Assembly (NCBI GenBank): GCA_039817385.1
Contig: JBCBVY010000001.1
Location: 620,001-684,000 of the forward strand
DNA: 64,000 nt
Source: JBCBCP01 sp039817385
GTDB taxonomy: Bacteria; Pseudomonadota; Alphaproteobacteria; Rhodobacterales; Rhodobacteraceae
Reading direction: 5' to 3'
The position numbers were made by a program, and so were the translations under genes. Shown here one piece after another: positions 23,556 to 32,207 of the stretch (the stretch's first letter is position 1; each line of letters begins with the position of its first letter). The notes under the pieces are model-generated. The model was not told the origin of the DNA, did no database searches, and saw only the letters and a program-made list of their open reading frames with translations.

Positions 23556-24320
23556 ATGGGAATTCTTGAAGTCAAAGGCGTGGGCAAGCGCTTCGGCGGC
23601 CTGCAGGCGCTGTCCGAGGTGAACCTTTCGGTCGCCGAGAACAGCGTGCACGCGATCATCGGGCCCAATGGGGCGGGCAAGTCCACCCTGCTCAACTGCC
23701 TTGTCGGCAAGCTGATCCCTGACACCGGCAGCGTCATGTTTGACGGCCAGTCGGTGCTGGGGCGCAAGCCGCACGAGATCAACCAGATGGGCATCTCCCG
23801 CGTGTTCCAGACCCCTGAGATCTTTGGTGATCTGACGGTGATGGAAAACATGATGATCCCGATCTTCGCCCAGCGCGACGGGGCCTTCCGGATGCACGCC
23901 ATTGAAAAGATGATGGCCGAGAAGGACATCGTCGCGGCGGCAGAGCATATGCTGGAGGACATGAACATGGCGGACAAGCGGCACATGCACGCCGCCGCCA
24001 TGTCCCGCGGCGACAAGCGGCGGCTGGAGATCGGCATGTGCCTGTCCCAGAAACCGCGCCTGCTGCTGCTGGACGAGCCAACAGCGGGCATGGCCCGCGC
24101 GGACACCAACAACACCATCGACCTGCTCAAGCAGATCCGGGACGAGCGCGACATCACCATCGCGATTATCGAGCATGACATGCACGTCGTGTTCTCCCTC
24201 GCGCAGCGGATCACGGTGCTGGCCCAAGGCACGCCGCTGGTCGAAGACACGCCCGACAACATCAAAGGCCACCCCAAAGTGCGCGAAGCCTACTTGGGCG
24301 AAACGCAGCAAGTGGCATAA
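23556..24320 (+). CDS. Branched-chain-type ABC transporter ATP-binding protein (LivG-like)
   Basis: A 254-residue ATPase. Walker A is GPNGAGKSTLLN, the Q-loop lies in ISRVFQTPEIFGDLTVMEN, and Walker B is LLLLDEPTAGM with the switch His in IIEHDMHVV. The C-loop reads MSRGDKRRLEIG instead of LSGGQ, a substitution of the kind also seen in UrtD-type ATPases, where SHGxK is usual. That slightly favours a urea/amide-type importer over a classic amino-acid one. GGAGACAGACAG precedes the start. It partners with the LivF-like ATPase 12 bp downstream. Confidence 0.9.
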   Translation: MGILEVKGVGKRFGGLQALSEVNLSVAENSVHAIIGPNGAGKSTLLNCLVGKLIPDTGSVMFDGQSVLGRKPHEINQMGISRVFQTPEIFGDLTVMENMMIPIFAQRDGAFRMHAIEKMMAEKDIVAAAEHMLEDMNMADKRHMHAAAMSRGDKRRLEIGMCLSQKPRLLLLDEPTAGMARADTNNTIDLLKQIRDERDITIAIIEHDMHVVFSLAQRITVLAQGTPLVEDTPDNIKGHPKVREAYLGETQQVA

Positions 24321-24332
24321 GGAGGCTAGACG

Positions 24333-25094
24333 ATGGCAACACCCGCCCCCCAAATGCTCGACAGAAACGCCAACCACGCGGCCACGGCCCCGGCCTATAT
24401 GTCAGTCTGGGACCTGCACGCCTATTACGGCGAAAGCTACATCGTGCAGGGCATCAGCTTTAACGTGCACGAGGGCGAGATCCTCGCCCTTCTGGGCCGC
24501 AACGGCGCTGGCAAAACCTCGACCCTGCGGGCGATTGCGCGCATGGACGATCCGGAGGTCCGGCATGGCGAGATCTGGCTGGACCACCAGCCGCTGCACA
24601 ACATGTCGAGCCATCAGGCCTCGCAGGCCGGTCTTGGGCTTGTGCCCGAAGATCGGCGCATCATCCCGGGCCTGACGGTGGAAGAGAACATCAAGCTTGC
24701 ACAGATCGCCCCGCCCATCGGCTGGTCGATTGACCGGCTTTATGACCTCTTCCCGCGCCTCGGCGAGCGCAAGAACCAGGAAGGCACGACGCTGTCGGGG
24801 GGCGAGCAGCAGATGCTCGCCATCGCCCGCGCGCTCGCGCGCGACATCAAGGTGCTGCTCCTCGATGAGCCCTACGAGGGCCTCGCCCCCGTCATCGTGG
24901 ACGAGATCGAAAAGACGCTGAACGTGATCCGCGATCAGGGCATGACCACGATCCTCGTGGAGCAGAACGCGGTGCGCGCGCTGCAACTGGCGGACCGGGC
25001 GGTGATTCTTGACACTGGCGGAATCGTCTTTGACGGCACCGCGCAGGAAGTGCTGGATGATGAGGCGCTGCGGGCCGAATACCTGGCGATCTGA
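24333..25094 (+). CDS. Branched-chain-type ABC transporter ATP-binding protein (LivF-like)
   Basis: A 253-residue ATPase. It has LivF-type features: the start WDLHAYYGESYIVQGISFNV, Walker A GRNGAGKTSTLRAI, LGLVPEDRRIIPGLTVEENI, signature LSGGEQQMLAIARAL and Walker B VLLLDEPYEGLAPVIVDEI. An N-terminal extension of about 20 residues (MATPAPQMLDRNANHAATAP) is longer than usual for LivF. It is the last gene of the operon and is followed by a strong intrinsic terminator. Confidence 0.92.
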   Translation: MATPAPQMLDRNANHAATAPAYMSVWDLHAYYGESYIVQGISFNVHEGEILALLGRNGAGKTSTLRAIARMDDPEVRHGEIWLDHQPLHNMSSHQASQAGLGLVPEDRRIIPGLTVEENIKLAQIAPPIGWSIDRLYDLFPRLGERKNQEGTTLSGGEQQMLAIARALARDIKVLLLDEPYEGLAPVIVDEIEKTLNVIRDQGMTTILVEQNAVRALQLADRAVILDTGGIVFDGTAQEVLDDEALRAEYLAI

Positions 25095-25120
25095 GCCGCG
25101 CCCCACAACCAAACCGCAAA

Positions 25121-25146
25121 GCCGGCCCCCTCGGGCCGGCTTTTTT
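25121..25146 (+). terminator. Rho-independent terminator of the ABC importer operon
   Basis: A perfect GCCGGCCC/GGGCCGGC stem with loop CCTC is followed directly by six T residues (25141-25146), 26 bases after the LivF-like stop. It is the clearest intrinsic terminator in the window. Confidence 0.95.
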
Positions 25147-25375
25147 GTGCCCAATGGCGCGCCACGCACAACACTGTCCCTAGCCCGGCAACAATCCCAA
25201 AAGCGCTTTCGATTGTGGCAGTTATGCGGCAACATCAGGGCAACAAACCTGGGGGTTTGCCACACATAGATCGTTTCTGCCGCCGGTTTTACCTCGCGCG
25301 GCGCGCGCGGCATAGACAACCCGGAACACCGAGGGCGACGCAGGACGTATACTCTTTGTGCAAGGAGCACGCAGT

Positions 25376-26533
25376 GTGAGCACCCAACCCTTCTTTACCT
25401 TCACCTTTCCGGACGGTCTGGAAAGCTTTCCAGACGTCGTCCTCCCCCCCAACCCATATGACATCGAAGAGTGGTTTACCGCCCCCGTCACGGGCGCACC
25501 GCTGACCTATGGAACGCAGAACGTATTCATCCTCAATCAGAGTGATGTGCTCGTCCCCATCAGCCAGACGGGCGGGCTGCAAGTGATCATCAACGATGGC
25601 ACCATTTCGCAAAGCGGCGCTCAGAACACGATTAAGGCGGGCGGGAACAGTCAGAGTATCATCACGAACCAAGGTCTGATCGAAGGGCGCATCCAGACCA
25701 GCCTCAACGACGACTTGATCGTGAACTCTGGCACAATTGACGGCCAGGTCCGGACTGGCGCAGGCCATGATCTCCTGGTCAATGGCTTTACCTCAACGGA
25801 TAGCGCAATCACCGACTTCGTCTCGATGGCTTCTGGCGATGATGTTGTGCAAAACGCAGGCAGCATGGCACGCGTCAACCTCGGCACCGGCGATGACTTC
25901 TACGTCTCTTTGGATGGAATCGGCACCGCAGACCGGGTGCAGGGCGGCAACGGAGAAGACACGCTTCGCGGCGGCGCAGGCGATGACCGCTTTGACGGCG
26001 GGCGCGATGCGGACCTGCTTGTGGGCGGGGCCGGGGATGACACGTTGAATGGCGGTCAGGGCAAGGACACGCTTAGCGGCGGATCAGCCGATGACAGCCT
26101 CGATGGTGGCGACAGCACGGACCTGCTGCGCGGCGGCGATGGGAATGACACGCTGGACGGCGGCACGGGCGGTGACCTGCTGATCGGCGGCGAAGGCGAC
26201 GACCTGATGTCTGGCGGCACAGGATCGGATAGGTTCGAATTCCTTGCCAATAGCGGTGCGGATACGATCACCGATTTCCAGAGCGGTGCAGATGTGCTCG
26301 TCTTCGCGACCGATGCCTCGGATGGCAGCGTGCTGTCCTACAGCGCCGGGGACGTGCTGGCGAACACAAGTTTTGTCGGCGGGAACGCGGTGATCGACCT
26401 CACGGCGGTCTACGAGCTGTCCGCGGCGGATGCGGCCATCGAGGACGGGACAACGCTGACGCTGCTGGGCGTGAGCGCGACCGGGCTCGACATGGCGGAC
26501 ATCATCGCGCCCACGGTCGAGATTATCGGCTAG
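25376..26533 (+). CDS. RTX calcium-binding repeat protein (hemolysin-type), probably type I secreted
   Basis: A 385-residue acidic protein. GTG 25376 is used because AAGGAG lies 8 bases upstream; another GTG 18 bases earlier is possible. Residues 60-180 contain repeated NQG/NSG/NAG turns (VIINDGTIS, IITNQGLIE, LIVNSGTID) like a beta-helix. From about 190 to 290 there are roughly ten nonapeptide repeats of the GGxGxDxLx type (GGAGDDRFDGG, GGAGDDTLNGG, GGDGNDTLDGG). The C-terminus (DRFEFLANSGADTITDFQSGADVLVF) matches peptidase-M10-type RTX ends that hold the uncleaved type I signal. No secretion genes are adjacent. Its 3' end overlaps the convergent ligase gene by 11 bp. Confidence 0.88.
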   Translation: MSTQPFFTFTFPDGLESFPDVVLPPNPYDIEEWFTAPVTGAPLTYGTQNVFILNQSDVLVPISQTGGLQVIINDGTISQSGAQNTIKAGGNSQSIITNQGLIEGRIQTSLNDDLIVNSGTIDGQVRTGAGHDLLVNGFTSTDSAITDFVSMASGDDVVQNAGSMARVNLGTGDDFYVSLDGIGTADRVQGGNGEDTLRGGAGDDRFDGGRDADLLVGGAGDDTLNGGQGKDTLSGGSADDSLDGGDSTDLLRGGDGNDTLDGGTGGDLLIGGEGDDLMSGGTGSDRFEFLANSGADTITDFQSGADVLVFATDASDGSVLSYSAGDVLANTSFVGGNAVIDLTAVYELSAADAAIEDGTTLTLLGVSATGLDMADIIAPTVEIIG

Positions 26534-27995
26534 GCTCCGCGGCGGGGGGCAGGCCATCAGGGCCGCCCGCCGCCCACGCCCGCAGGTCAGTCTTGAGCAC
26601 CTTACCGTAGGCGTTCTTGGGCAAGGCGGGCACAAAGATGTAGTCCTTCGGCGCCTTAAACCGGGCGATTTGGTCCCGGCAAAACGCATCGAGCGCCGGT
26701 GCCTCGGCGGTGCCCACCACGAAGGCGACCACCTCCTCGCCCCAGTCGGGGTGGCGGCGCCCAACGACGGCAACCTCTTGAACCCCTTCCGCGCGCAGCA
26801 GCGCCTCTTCAACCTCGCGCGGATAGACGTTTGAGCCGCCCGTGATGATCAGGTCTTTGGCGCGGTCTTGCAGGGTCAGGTAGCCCGCCGCGTCCATGAC
26901 GCCGACGTCGCCGGTGTGCAGCCAGCCCTCGCGGATCGTGTCCGCGGTGGCCTGAGGGTTGCGCCAGTACCCCGGCATGACCGCCGCACCGCGGACCAGA
27001 ACCTCGCCCGCCGCGCCCGGCGGCGCGTCCACCCGCAGCTCTACACAAGATTGCGCCCGCCCAACCGAGGCAAGCCGCGCCATATCATCGCCCATCACAT
27101 CCGCCCGGGGCAGCGCAGTGATCGCCATCGGGCATTCGCCCTGCCCATAGATCTGAACAAAGACGTCACCAAAGCGCGCCCGCGCCGCGAGGATGTCCTC
27201 AAGATACATCGGCCCGCCCGCGTAAACGATGGTGCGCAGGCCCTCTACAGGCCCCTCGCCAAACGCAGTGAGCCGCGTGACCATCGTGGGAGCGGCGAAC
27301 ATGTGGACCCGGCCGTGATGCGCGGCCAGTTCGAAAATCTCCGCCGGGTCAAAGCCTTGGGACGAAGGGCACACATGCCGCGCGCCGCGCAGCACATGCA
27401 TCAGGTTGTAAATGCCCGCGCCGTGGCTCAGCGGCGCCGCATAAAGCGCGGTATCCTCGGGCGTGACCTGATCGACATCGGCGAAATAGCTCAGCGCCAT
27501 CGCCATCAGCATCGCATGGGTGATCATCACCCCCTTTGGCCGCCCCGTTGTGCCGGAGGTGTAGAACAGCCACGCCAGATCATCCCCTGCCCGCGCGACC
27601 GGGCCAAGGGCTGGCCCCTCAGGCACGCGGTCTTCGCACGTGATCCCCGCCACCCGCAAACCCTCCGCTTGCGCGCCCGCGGCGAAGGTCACCGACACCT
27701 CGGCATCGCCGATGATCCACGCCGCCTCGCGCCCGTGCAATTTGGCGTTGATCGGAACGGCCACGGCGCCAGCATACCAGATGCCGTAGAACAGGATCAG
27801 CCATTCAGGATCGTTCAACCGGTAAAGCGCCACCCGGTCCCCCGGCGCCACGCCTTGCGCGGCCAGCCAGCCCGCCACCCGCGCCGCGCGTGCCGCAAAG
27901 CTTGCGTAATCGGCGACCTGCTCGGTCCCGCAATACAAGGCAGGCCGTGTTGCCTCTGCTTTAGCCATACGTTCCAGCCAGTGACCCAGGTTCAT
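26523..27995 (-). CDS. Acyl-CoA synthetase (AMP-forming, class I adenylate-forming)
   Basis: A 490-residue ANL-family ligase that activates a carboxylic acid to acyl-AMP and then acyl-CoA. Motifs: A3 LFYTSGTTGRPKGVM, A5 QIYGQGECPMAI, A8 LHTGDVGVMDAAGYLTLQDRAKDLI, and A10 lysine in PKNAYGKVLKTDL. It is somewhat short for long-chain ligases and in the range of malonyl-, benzoate- or medium-chain types; the substrate is unclear. The gene diverges from accB (75-bp gap), so fatty-acyl or malonyl metabolism is a reasonable context, but this is inference. Confidence 0.88.
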   Translation of the reverse strand: MNLGHWLERMAKAEATRPALYCGTEQVADYASFAARAARVAGWLAAQGVAPGDRVALYRLNDPEWLILFYGIWYAGAVAVPINAKLHGREAAWIIGDAEVSVTFAAGAQAEGLRVAGITCEDRVPEGPALGPVARAGDDLAWLFYTSGTTGRPKGVMITHAMLMAMALSYFADVDQVTPEDTALYAAPLSHGAGIYNLMHVLRGARHVCPSSQGFDPAEIFELAAHHGRVHMFAAPTMVTRLTAFGEGPVEGLRTIVYAGGPMYLEDILAARARFGDVFVQIYGQGECPMAITALPRADVMGDDMARLASVGRAQSCVELRVDAPPGAAGEVLVRGAAVMPGYWRNPQATADTIREGWLHTGDVGVMDAAGYLTLQDRAKDLIITGGSNVYPREVEEALLRAEGVQEVAVVGRRHPDWGEEVVAFVVGTAEAPALDAFCRDQIARFKAPKDYIFVPALPKNAYGKVLKTDLRAWAAGGPDGLPPAAEPSR

Positions 27996-28070
27996 GCGCT
28001 CCCCGCTTTTCTTGCCGTTTCCGTTGTTCTATAGGTGCGAGAAAGGCCGCCGAGGCGCAAGGGAACCGAC

Positions 28071-28556
28071 ATGAGCAAGCAAGATCACGACAGCGACGTT
28101 GCCTTCATCAAGGCGCTCGCCGAGCTTCTCCGCGAGAATGACCTGACCGAACTCACGGTCAAGCGCGACTATGCCGAGGATGACAGCCTGAGCGTCACCG
28201 TCTCGCGCGCGAGCGCACCCGCTCCGGTTTCCGCCCCGGTTGCCCATGTTGCCGCGGTGGCCGCCGCACCTGCCGCGGCCCCCGTCGCCGCCGAGTTGGC
28301 GGAGGAAGACCCGGCCGCCGATCCTGGCGCTGTGACATCACCTATGGTCGGCACCGTTTACCTGCAGGCCGAACCCGGCGCACCCGCCTTCATTCGGGTC
28401 GGGCAAACCGTGTCCGAGGGGGAAACGCTTCTGATCGTTGAGGCGATGAAGACCATGAACCAGATCGCCGCGCCCCGCGACGGGACAGTCAAGCGCATCC
28501 TGGTGGACGACGGCGCCGCGGTCGAATTTGGCGCCCCGCTGGTTATCCTCTCCTGA
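28071..28556 (+). CDS. accB: Acetyl-CoA carboxylase biotin carboxyl carrier protein
   Basis: A 161-residue BCCP. The N-terminal helix (IKALAELLRENDLTELTVKRD) is followed by an Ala/Pro-rich flexible linker (residues about 55-90) and the biotinyl domain VTSPMVGTVYLQAEPGAPAF. The biotin-accepting Lys127 is in EAMKTMN. It carries the carboxyl group from biotin carboxylase to the transcarboxylase AccAD, which is not in the window. ATG 28071 follows AAGGGAACCGAC. Its stop overlaps the accC start (TGATG), the usual accBC operon. Confidence 0.96.
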   Translation: MSKQDHDSDVAFIKALAELLRENDLTELTVKRDYAEDDSLSVTVSRASAPAPVSAPVAHVAAVAAAPAAAPVAAELAEEDPAADPGAVTSPMVGTVYLQAEPGAPAFIRVGQTVSEGETLLIVEAMKTMNQIAAPRDGTVKRILVDDGAAVEFGAPLVILS

Positions 28557-29902
28557 TGTTTGACAAAATCCTGATCGCCAACCGGGGCGAGATTGCCCTG
28601 CGCGTTATCCGGGCCTGCCGCGAGATGGGCATAAGGTCCGTTGCGGTGCATTCCACCGCGGACGCCGATGCGATGCATGTGCGCATGGCCGATGAAAGCG
28701 TGTGTATTGGCCCGCCCGCCTCGCCGCAGTCTTACCTGAGCATTCCGGCGATCATCTCCGCCTCCGAGATTACCGGCGCGGAGGCGATCCACCCCGGATA
28801 TGGTTTCCTGTCGGAAAACGCGAGTTTCGTGCAGGTGGTCGAGGATCATGGCCTGACCTTTATCGGCCCCACCGCGGAACATATCCGCGTGATGGGCGAC
28901 AAAATCACCGCCAAAGACACGATGAAGGCGCTTGGCGTGCCCTGCGTGCCGGGATCGGACGGCGGCGTGCCGGACCTCGCCGCAGCGCAGCGCATCGGGG
29001 CAGAAATTGGCTATCCGGTCATCATCAAGGCCACCGCGGGCGGCGGCGGGCGCGGCATGAAGGTTGCGCAGACCGCCGCCGATATGGAAAACGCCTTTAT
29101 GACCGCGCGGGCCGAGGGCAAGGCCGCCTTTGGCAATGACGAGGTCTATATCGAGAAATACCTGACCACGCCGCGGCATATCGAGATTCAGGTCTTTGGC
29201 GACGGCGAGGGCGGTGCGGTCCATCTGGGCGAGCGGGACTGCTCGCTCCAGCGGCGCCACCAGAAAGTGTTCGAAGAGGCCCCCGGTCCGACGATTTCTG
29301 CCGAGGAGCGGGCCGAGATCGGGCGTATCTGCGCCGACGCGGTCGCCCGCATCAACTATATCGGCGCCGGCACGATCGAGTTCCTCTATGAGAACGGCGC
29401 ATTCTATTTCATCGAGATGAACACGCGGCTGCAGGTCGAACACCCTGTGACCGAAGCGATTTTCGGCGTGGACCTCGTGCGCGAGCAGATCCGCGTGGCC
29501 GCCGGTCAAAGCATGTCCTTTGCCCAGGACGACCTGCACATCAACGGCCACGCCATCGAGGTGCGGCTGAACGCGGAAAAGCTGCCCAGCTTTTCGCCTT
29601 CCCCGGGACGGATCACCCAGTACCACGCGCCGGGGGGGCTTGGGGTGCGGATGGACAGCGCGCTTTACGACGGCTATGCGATCCCGCCCTTTTACGACAG
29701 CCTGATTGGCAAGCTGATCGTGCACGGACGCGACCGGCCCGAAGCGCTGGCGCGGCTCAACCGGGCCCTGGGCGAGTTGATCATCGATGGGATCGACACC
29801 ACGGTGCCGCTGTTTTCTGCATTGCTGGAAGAGCCGGACATTCTCAGCGGCGCCTACAACATCCACTGGCTGGAGCGATGGTTGGAGCGTCAGGTCACGT
29901 GA
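28556..29902 (+). CDS. accC: Acetyl-CoA carboxylase biotin carboxylase subunit
   Basis: A 448-residue ATP-grasp enzyme that carboxylates biotin on AccB using bicarbonate and ATP. It starts MFDKILIANRGEIALRVIRA (family-typical). The glycine-rich ATP loop is KATAGGGGRGMKV, followed by VHLGERDCSLQRRHQKVFEEAP, and the catalytic region is FYFIEMNTRLQVEHPVTE. Length equals E. coli AccC. The end overlaps aat (GTGA), so accB-accC-aat form one transcription unit. Confidence 0.97.
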   Translation: MFDKILIANRGEIALRVIRACREMGIRSVAVHSTADADAMHVRMADESVCIGPPASPQSYLSIPAIISASEITGAEAIHPGYGFLSENASFVQVVEDHGLTFIGPTAEHIRVMGDKITAKDTMKALGVPCVPGSDGGVPDLAAAQRIGAEIGYPVIIKATAGGGGRGMKVAQTAADMENAFMTARAEGKAAFGNDEVYIEKYLTTPRHIEIQVFGDGEGGAVHLGERDCSLQRRHQKVFEEAPGPTISAEERAEIGRICADAVARINYIGAGTIEFLYENGAFYFIEMNTRLQVEHPVTEAIFGVDLVREQIRVAAGQSMSFAQDDLHINGHAIEVRLNAEKLPSFSPSPGRITQYHAPGGLGVRMDSALYDGYAIPPFYDSLIGKLIVHGRDRPEALARLNRALGELIIDGIDTTVPLFSALLEEPDILSGAYNIHWLERWLERQVT

Positions 29903-30531
29903 GCCTGACACCCGCGCTTCTGCTGCGGGGCTATGCCAGCGGCATTTTCCCGATGGCAGAAGGGCGTGATGACCCTGAGGTGTTCTGGGTCGACCCGCGC
30001 CGCAGGGGGGTCTTGCCGCTGGACGGGTTTCATATGTCCCGTTCGCTGCGGCGGCGGATGCGGCGGACGCCGTGGACGCTCAGCATCAACGTAGATTTTG
30101 ACGCTGTGGTCGCGGGGTGTGCCGATCGGGCCGAGACGTGGATTAACGATGAAATCAATCGTCTTTACAGAGACTTGCATGATCTAGGTCACGCGCATTC
30201 GGTCGAGGTGTGGGAGGGCGGCCGCCTGATGGGGGGCACCTATGGTGTGACCCTTGGGCAGGCGTGGTTTGGCGAATCGATGTTTAGCCGTGCCACGGAT
30301 GCATCAAAGGTGGCACTGGCGGCCTGCGTGGACCGGCTGCGCCGGGCGGGGTTTTCGCTGTTCGATACGCAGTTCCTAACGGCGCATCTGGCGTCGCTGG
30401 GCGGACAAGAGATCAGCCGCGCGGCCTATCACGCGCGGCTCCGGGATGCGCTGGAGGCCGATGCCGACTTTACCGCCCCGCCTGCGGCCAGCCCTCAGGA
30501 CGTGGTGCAGCGCATGACCCAGACGTCATAG
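29899..30531 (+). CDS. aat: Leucyl/phenylalanyl-tRNA--protein transferase
   Basis: A 210-residue enzyme that transfers Leu or Phe to N-terminal Arg/Lys of proteins, marking them for ClpS/ClpAP degradation (N-end rule). Typical motifs: LLRGYASGIFPMAEG, WVDPRRRGVLPLDGFHMSRSL, TWINDEINRLYRDLHDLGHAHSVEVW (in parts), and GGTYGVTLGQAWFGESMFSRATDASKVAL. I choose GTG 29899, in a GTGA overlap with accC, since it gives the canonical start (SLTPALLLRGYA). The 3' end overlaps the convergent DUF2155 gene by 37 bp. Confidence 0.93.
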   Translation: MSLTPALLLRGYASGIFPMAEGRDDPEVFWVDPRRRGVLPLDGFHMSRSLRRRMRRTPWTLSINVDFDAVVAGCADRAETWINDEINRLYRDLHDLGHAHSVEVWEGGRLMGGTYGVTLGQAWFGESMFSRATDASKVALAACVDRLRRAGFSLFDTQFLTAHLASLGGQEISRAAYHARLRDALEADADFTAPPAASPQDVVQRMTQTS

Positions 30532-30851
30532 CGGGCGTGGTCCATCGCGCTCAGCGCGGGCGCCGACGCGATCATCCAGCCAGAGAACAGAGGGCCATCG
30601 CGCCCCTGTTCGTAAATCTCAAGCGCAGCATAGGCGTCCCCGGCAAGATTGCCCGCCGGGTAGCGGCATTCGCGCAAGGCAATGGAAAGGCGGCCAAATT
30701 CCGCCACGCGACCTGTGTCCATGCGGATGTCGACCACATCGCCGCTGAACTTGTCGAGCGCGCGCAGCACCGCGCCCGAGGCCACCGTGACCTCCTGGGC
30801 GCTCGCGGGCAGCGCGCAGGCCAGCAGCGCAGCGCCAAGCAGGCGCCTCAA
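30495..30851 (-). CDS. DUF2155 domain protein, exported
   Basis: A 118-residue protein with a signal peptide (MRRLLGAALLACALPASAQ) and the DUF2155 body: VLRALDKFSGDVVDIRMDTGRVAEFGRLSIALRECRYP and FSGWMIASAPALSAMDHARYDVWVMRC (cited in parts). Periplasmic location is expected. Function is unknown; in alphaproteobacteria it regularly follows mlaD and the NDUFA12 gene, as here. Its start overlaps the mlaD stop by 4 bp. Confidence 0.9.
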   Translation of the reverse strand: MRRLLGAALLACALPASAQEVTVASGAVLRALDKFSGDVVDIRMDTGRVAEFGRLSIALRECRYPAGNLAGDAYAALEIYEQGRDGPLFSGWMIASAPALSAMDHARYDVWVMRCTTS

Positions 30852-31297
30852 TTCTCGCCCTCACCGCTGACAAAGCGCAGAAGCAGCGACACGAGGCTCA
30901 CCGCGCCCTGGGTGTCGGTGATCTCGTCCCCTTCGGCGAAGTAGAAGGGCGAGCCACCCGGGACGATTTCCACGAAATTGCCGCCCAGCAGCCCTTCGGA
31001 GCTGATGATGATCGCGCTGTCATCGGGGATTTCCACGCCGCGGCGGATCGCGACGGTGGTGTCGGCGCGGAAGGTCTGCCCGTTCAGCGCCACATCGGTG
31101 ACGGTGCCGATCTTCACGCCCGCAAGGCGCACATCGGTGCCTACGGTCACGCCCTCAAGGCTGCGGAAGGAGGCTGTCAGCGGGTAACGATCGCCCGCGC
31201 GTGACAGGCCCGCCACCTGCGCCGCATAGACGCCAAAGCCAATGGCCGCGGCCAGAACAACGCCGCCGACAAGGATTTCAAGCCGGGTATCCGCCAT
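30848..31297 (-). CDS. mlaD: Outer-membrane lipid asymmetry protein MlaD
   Basis: A 149-residue MCE-domain protein. A single N-terminal membrane anchor (ILVGGVVLAAAIGFGVYAAQVA) is followed by the MCE core: FRSLEGVTVGTDVRLAGVKIGTV, then VEIPDDSAIIISSEGLLGGNFVEIVPGG, typical of MlaD. It forms hexameric rings bound to the MlaFEB complex in the inner membrane and moves phospholipids between membranes. The other mla genes are not adjacent, a common arrangement in this group. Confidence 0.93.
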   Translation of the reverse strand: MADTRLEILVGGVVLAAAIGFGVYAAQVAGLSRAGDRYPLTASFRSLEGVTVGTDVRLAGVKIGTVTDVALNGQTFRADTTVAIRRGVEIPDDSAIIISSEGLLGGNFVEIVPGGSPFYFAEGDEITDTQGAVSLVSLLLRFVSGEGEN

Positions 31298-31309
31298 CGC
31301 ACGCCAGCC

Positions 31310-31693
31310 CTATTCGGGCGACCACGCCTCGTAATCGGAGCGGTCCGCGGGGTCGGCGCGGCGGATGGAGCCGGCGGGCGCATAGGCCATCGCAGTGCCG
31401 GTCAGGTTTTCCTGATGCGGCTTTTCCCACGCTTTCTTGGGCAGGGGCCGTTCGGTTGGGGGCGCATCAAAGGTGCGGTGCAGCCAGCCGTGCCAATCCG
31501 GGCTGACCCGGCTTGCCTCTGCCTCACCGTTGTAAATGACCCAGCGCTTGCTGTCGTCAGCGGTGCGGTAAAAGACGTTGCCCGCCTCATCCTCGCCCAC
31601 GCGCTCACCGTTGCGTGCGGTCCAAAGCTGGGTGCCGATGGTCGAGCCGTCCCACCAGGTAAAGATGCGCTTGATCGTTTGTCCGATGCCCAT
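31310..31693 (-). CDS. NADH:ubiquinone oxidoreductase NDUFA12-family subunit
   Basis: A 127-residue protein homologous to the mitochondrial complex I accessory subunit NDUFA12/B17.2. Motifs: IKRIFTWWDGSTIGTQLWTARNGERVGEDEAGNVFYR, RWVIYNGEAEASRVSPDWHGWLHRTFDAPP (in parts) and WEKPHQENLTGTAMAYAP. It is a peripheral complex I subunit of alphaproteobacteria, encoded outside the nuo operon. ATG 31693 (MGIGQTIKRIF) is chosen over longer in-frame options. It lies 12 bp upstream of mlaD, probably the same transcript. Confidence 0.93.
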   Translation of the reverse strand: MGIGQTIKRIFTWWDGSTIGTQLWTARNGERVGEDEAGNVFYRTADDSKRWVIYNGEAEASRVSPDWHGWLHRTFDAPPTERPLPKKAWEKPHQENLTGTAMAYAPAGSIRRADPADRSDYEAWSPE

Positions 31694-31778
31694 TGGGTGC
31701 CTCGCGTAACCGTTGCGCCAGCTATGCCGCATTGCACGCGCGGCGTCCAGTGGACAGCGCGTCGCGTGGCGCGCGGCC

Positions 31779-32141
31779 TTAATCTGGCAGAACGGCGGTG
31801 ACTTCGATCTCAATCCGGTATTTGGGGTCGATGAGGGCGCATTCGATCATCGTCGCCGCGGGCGGATTGTCGCCAAAGCTCCGCGCCAGCAGCGGCCAGC
31901 AGGGTTCAAACTCCGCCCGGTCCGGCAGCATGTAGGTGACCCGGACGACATGGGCAAAGTCGGTGCCTGCCTCTTGCAGCGCCGCGCCGATGATCCGCAG
32001 CGCGTCCGCGCATTGAGCGGTGACATCATCGCCCTGCCCGACGGTTCCGGCCACATGCACAAAGCCGCCTGCCACGACGGCGCGGCAATAGCCCACCTGC
32101 GGCTCGAACGCGCCGCCCGAATGGATGCGGTTGATGATCAT
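31779..32141 (-). CDS. RidA family protein
   Basis: A 120-residue YjgF/YER057c/UK114-type protein. RidA trimers hydrolyse reactive enamine/imine intermediates. The sequence contains CRAVVAGGFVHVAGTVGQ, ALRIIGAALQEAGTDFAHVVRVTYML and a C-terminal RIEIEVTAVLPD. The arginine of canonical RidA that binds the carboxylate (R105, in C-x-R-V/I-x-V-A) seems replaced here by the KYRIEIEVTAV context, so it may be a Rid1-7 subgroup rather than true RidA. It sits 66 bp downstream of clpX. Confidence 0.87.
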   Translation of the reverse strand: MIINRIHSGGAFEPQVGYCRAVVAGGFVHVAGTVGQGDDVTAQCADALRIIGAALQEAGTDFAHVVRVTYMLPDRAEFEPCWPLLARSFGDNPPAATMIECALIDPKYRIEIEVTAVLPD

Positions 32142-32156
32142 GACAACCTCCGAAAC

Positions 32157-32201
32157 CGTTCTTTCAAAAGAACGGGGCGCCGCGATCCTTTGAAGGATCG
32201 C
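32157..32201 (-). terminator. Twin hairpins downstream of clpX
   Basis: Two neighbouring perfect inverted repeats: CGTTCTTT/AAAGAACG (32157-32174, 2-nt loop) and GCGATCCTT/AAGGATCGC (32182-32201, 2-nt loop). They follow the clpX stop in the direction of transcription and probably act as terminator or RNA stabiliser. Only a short T-run follows, so termination may be weak. Confidence 0.6.
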
Positions 32202-32207
32202 CCGCGC

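Noticed and set aside
25960..26240. GGCGG-rich DNA repeats
   Set aside because: They are simply the codons of RTX nonapeptides.
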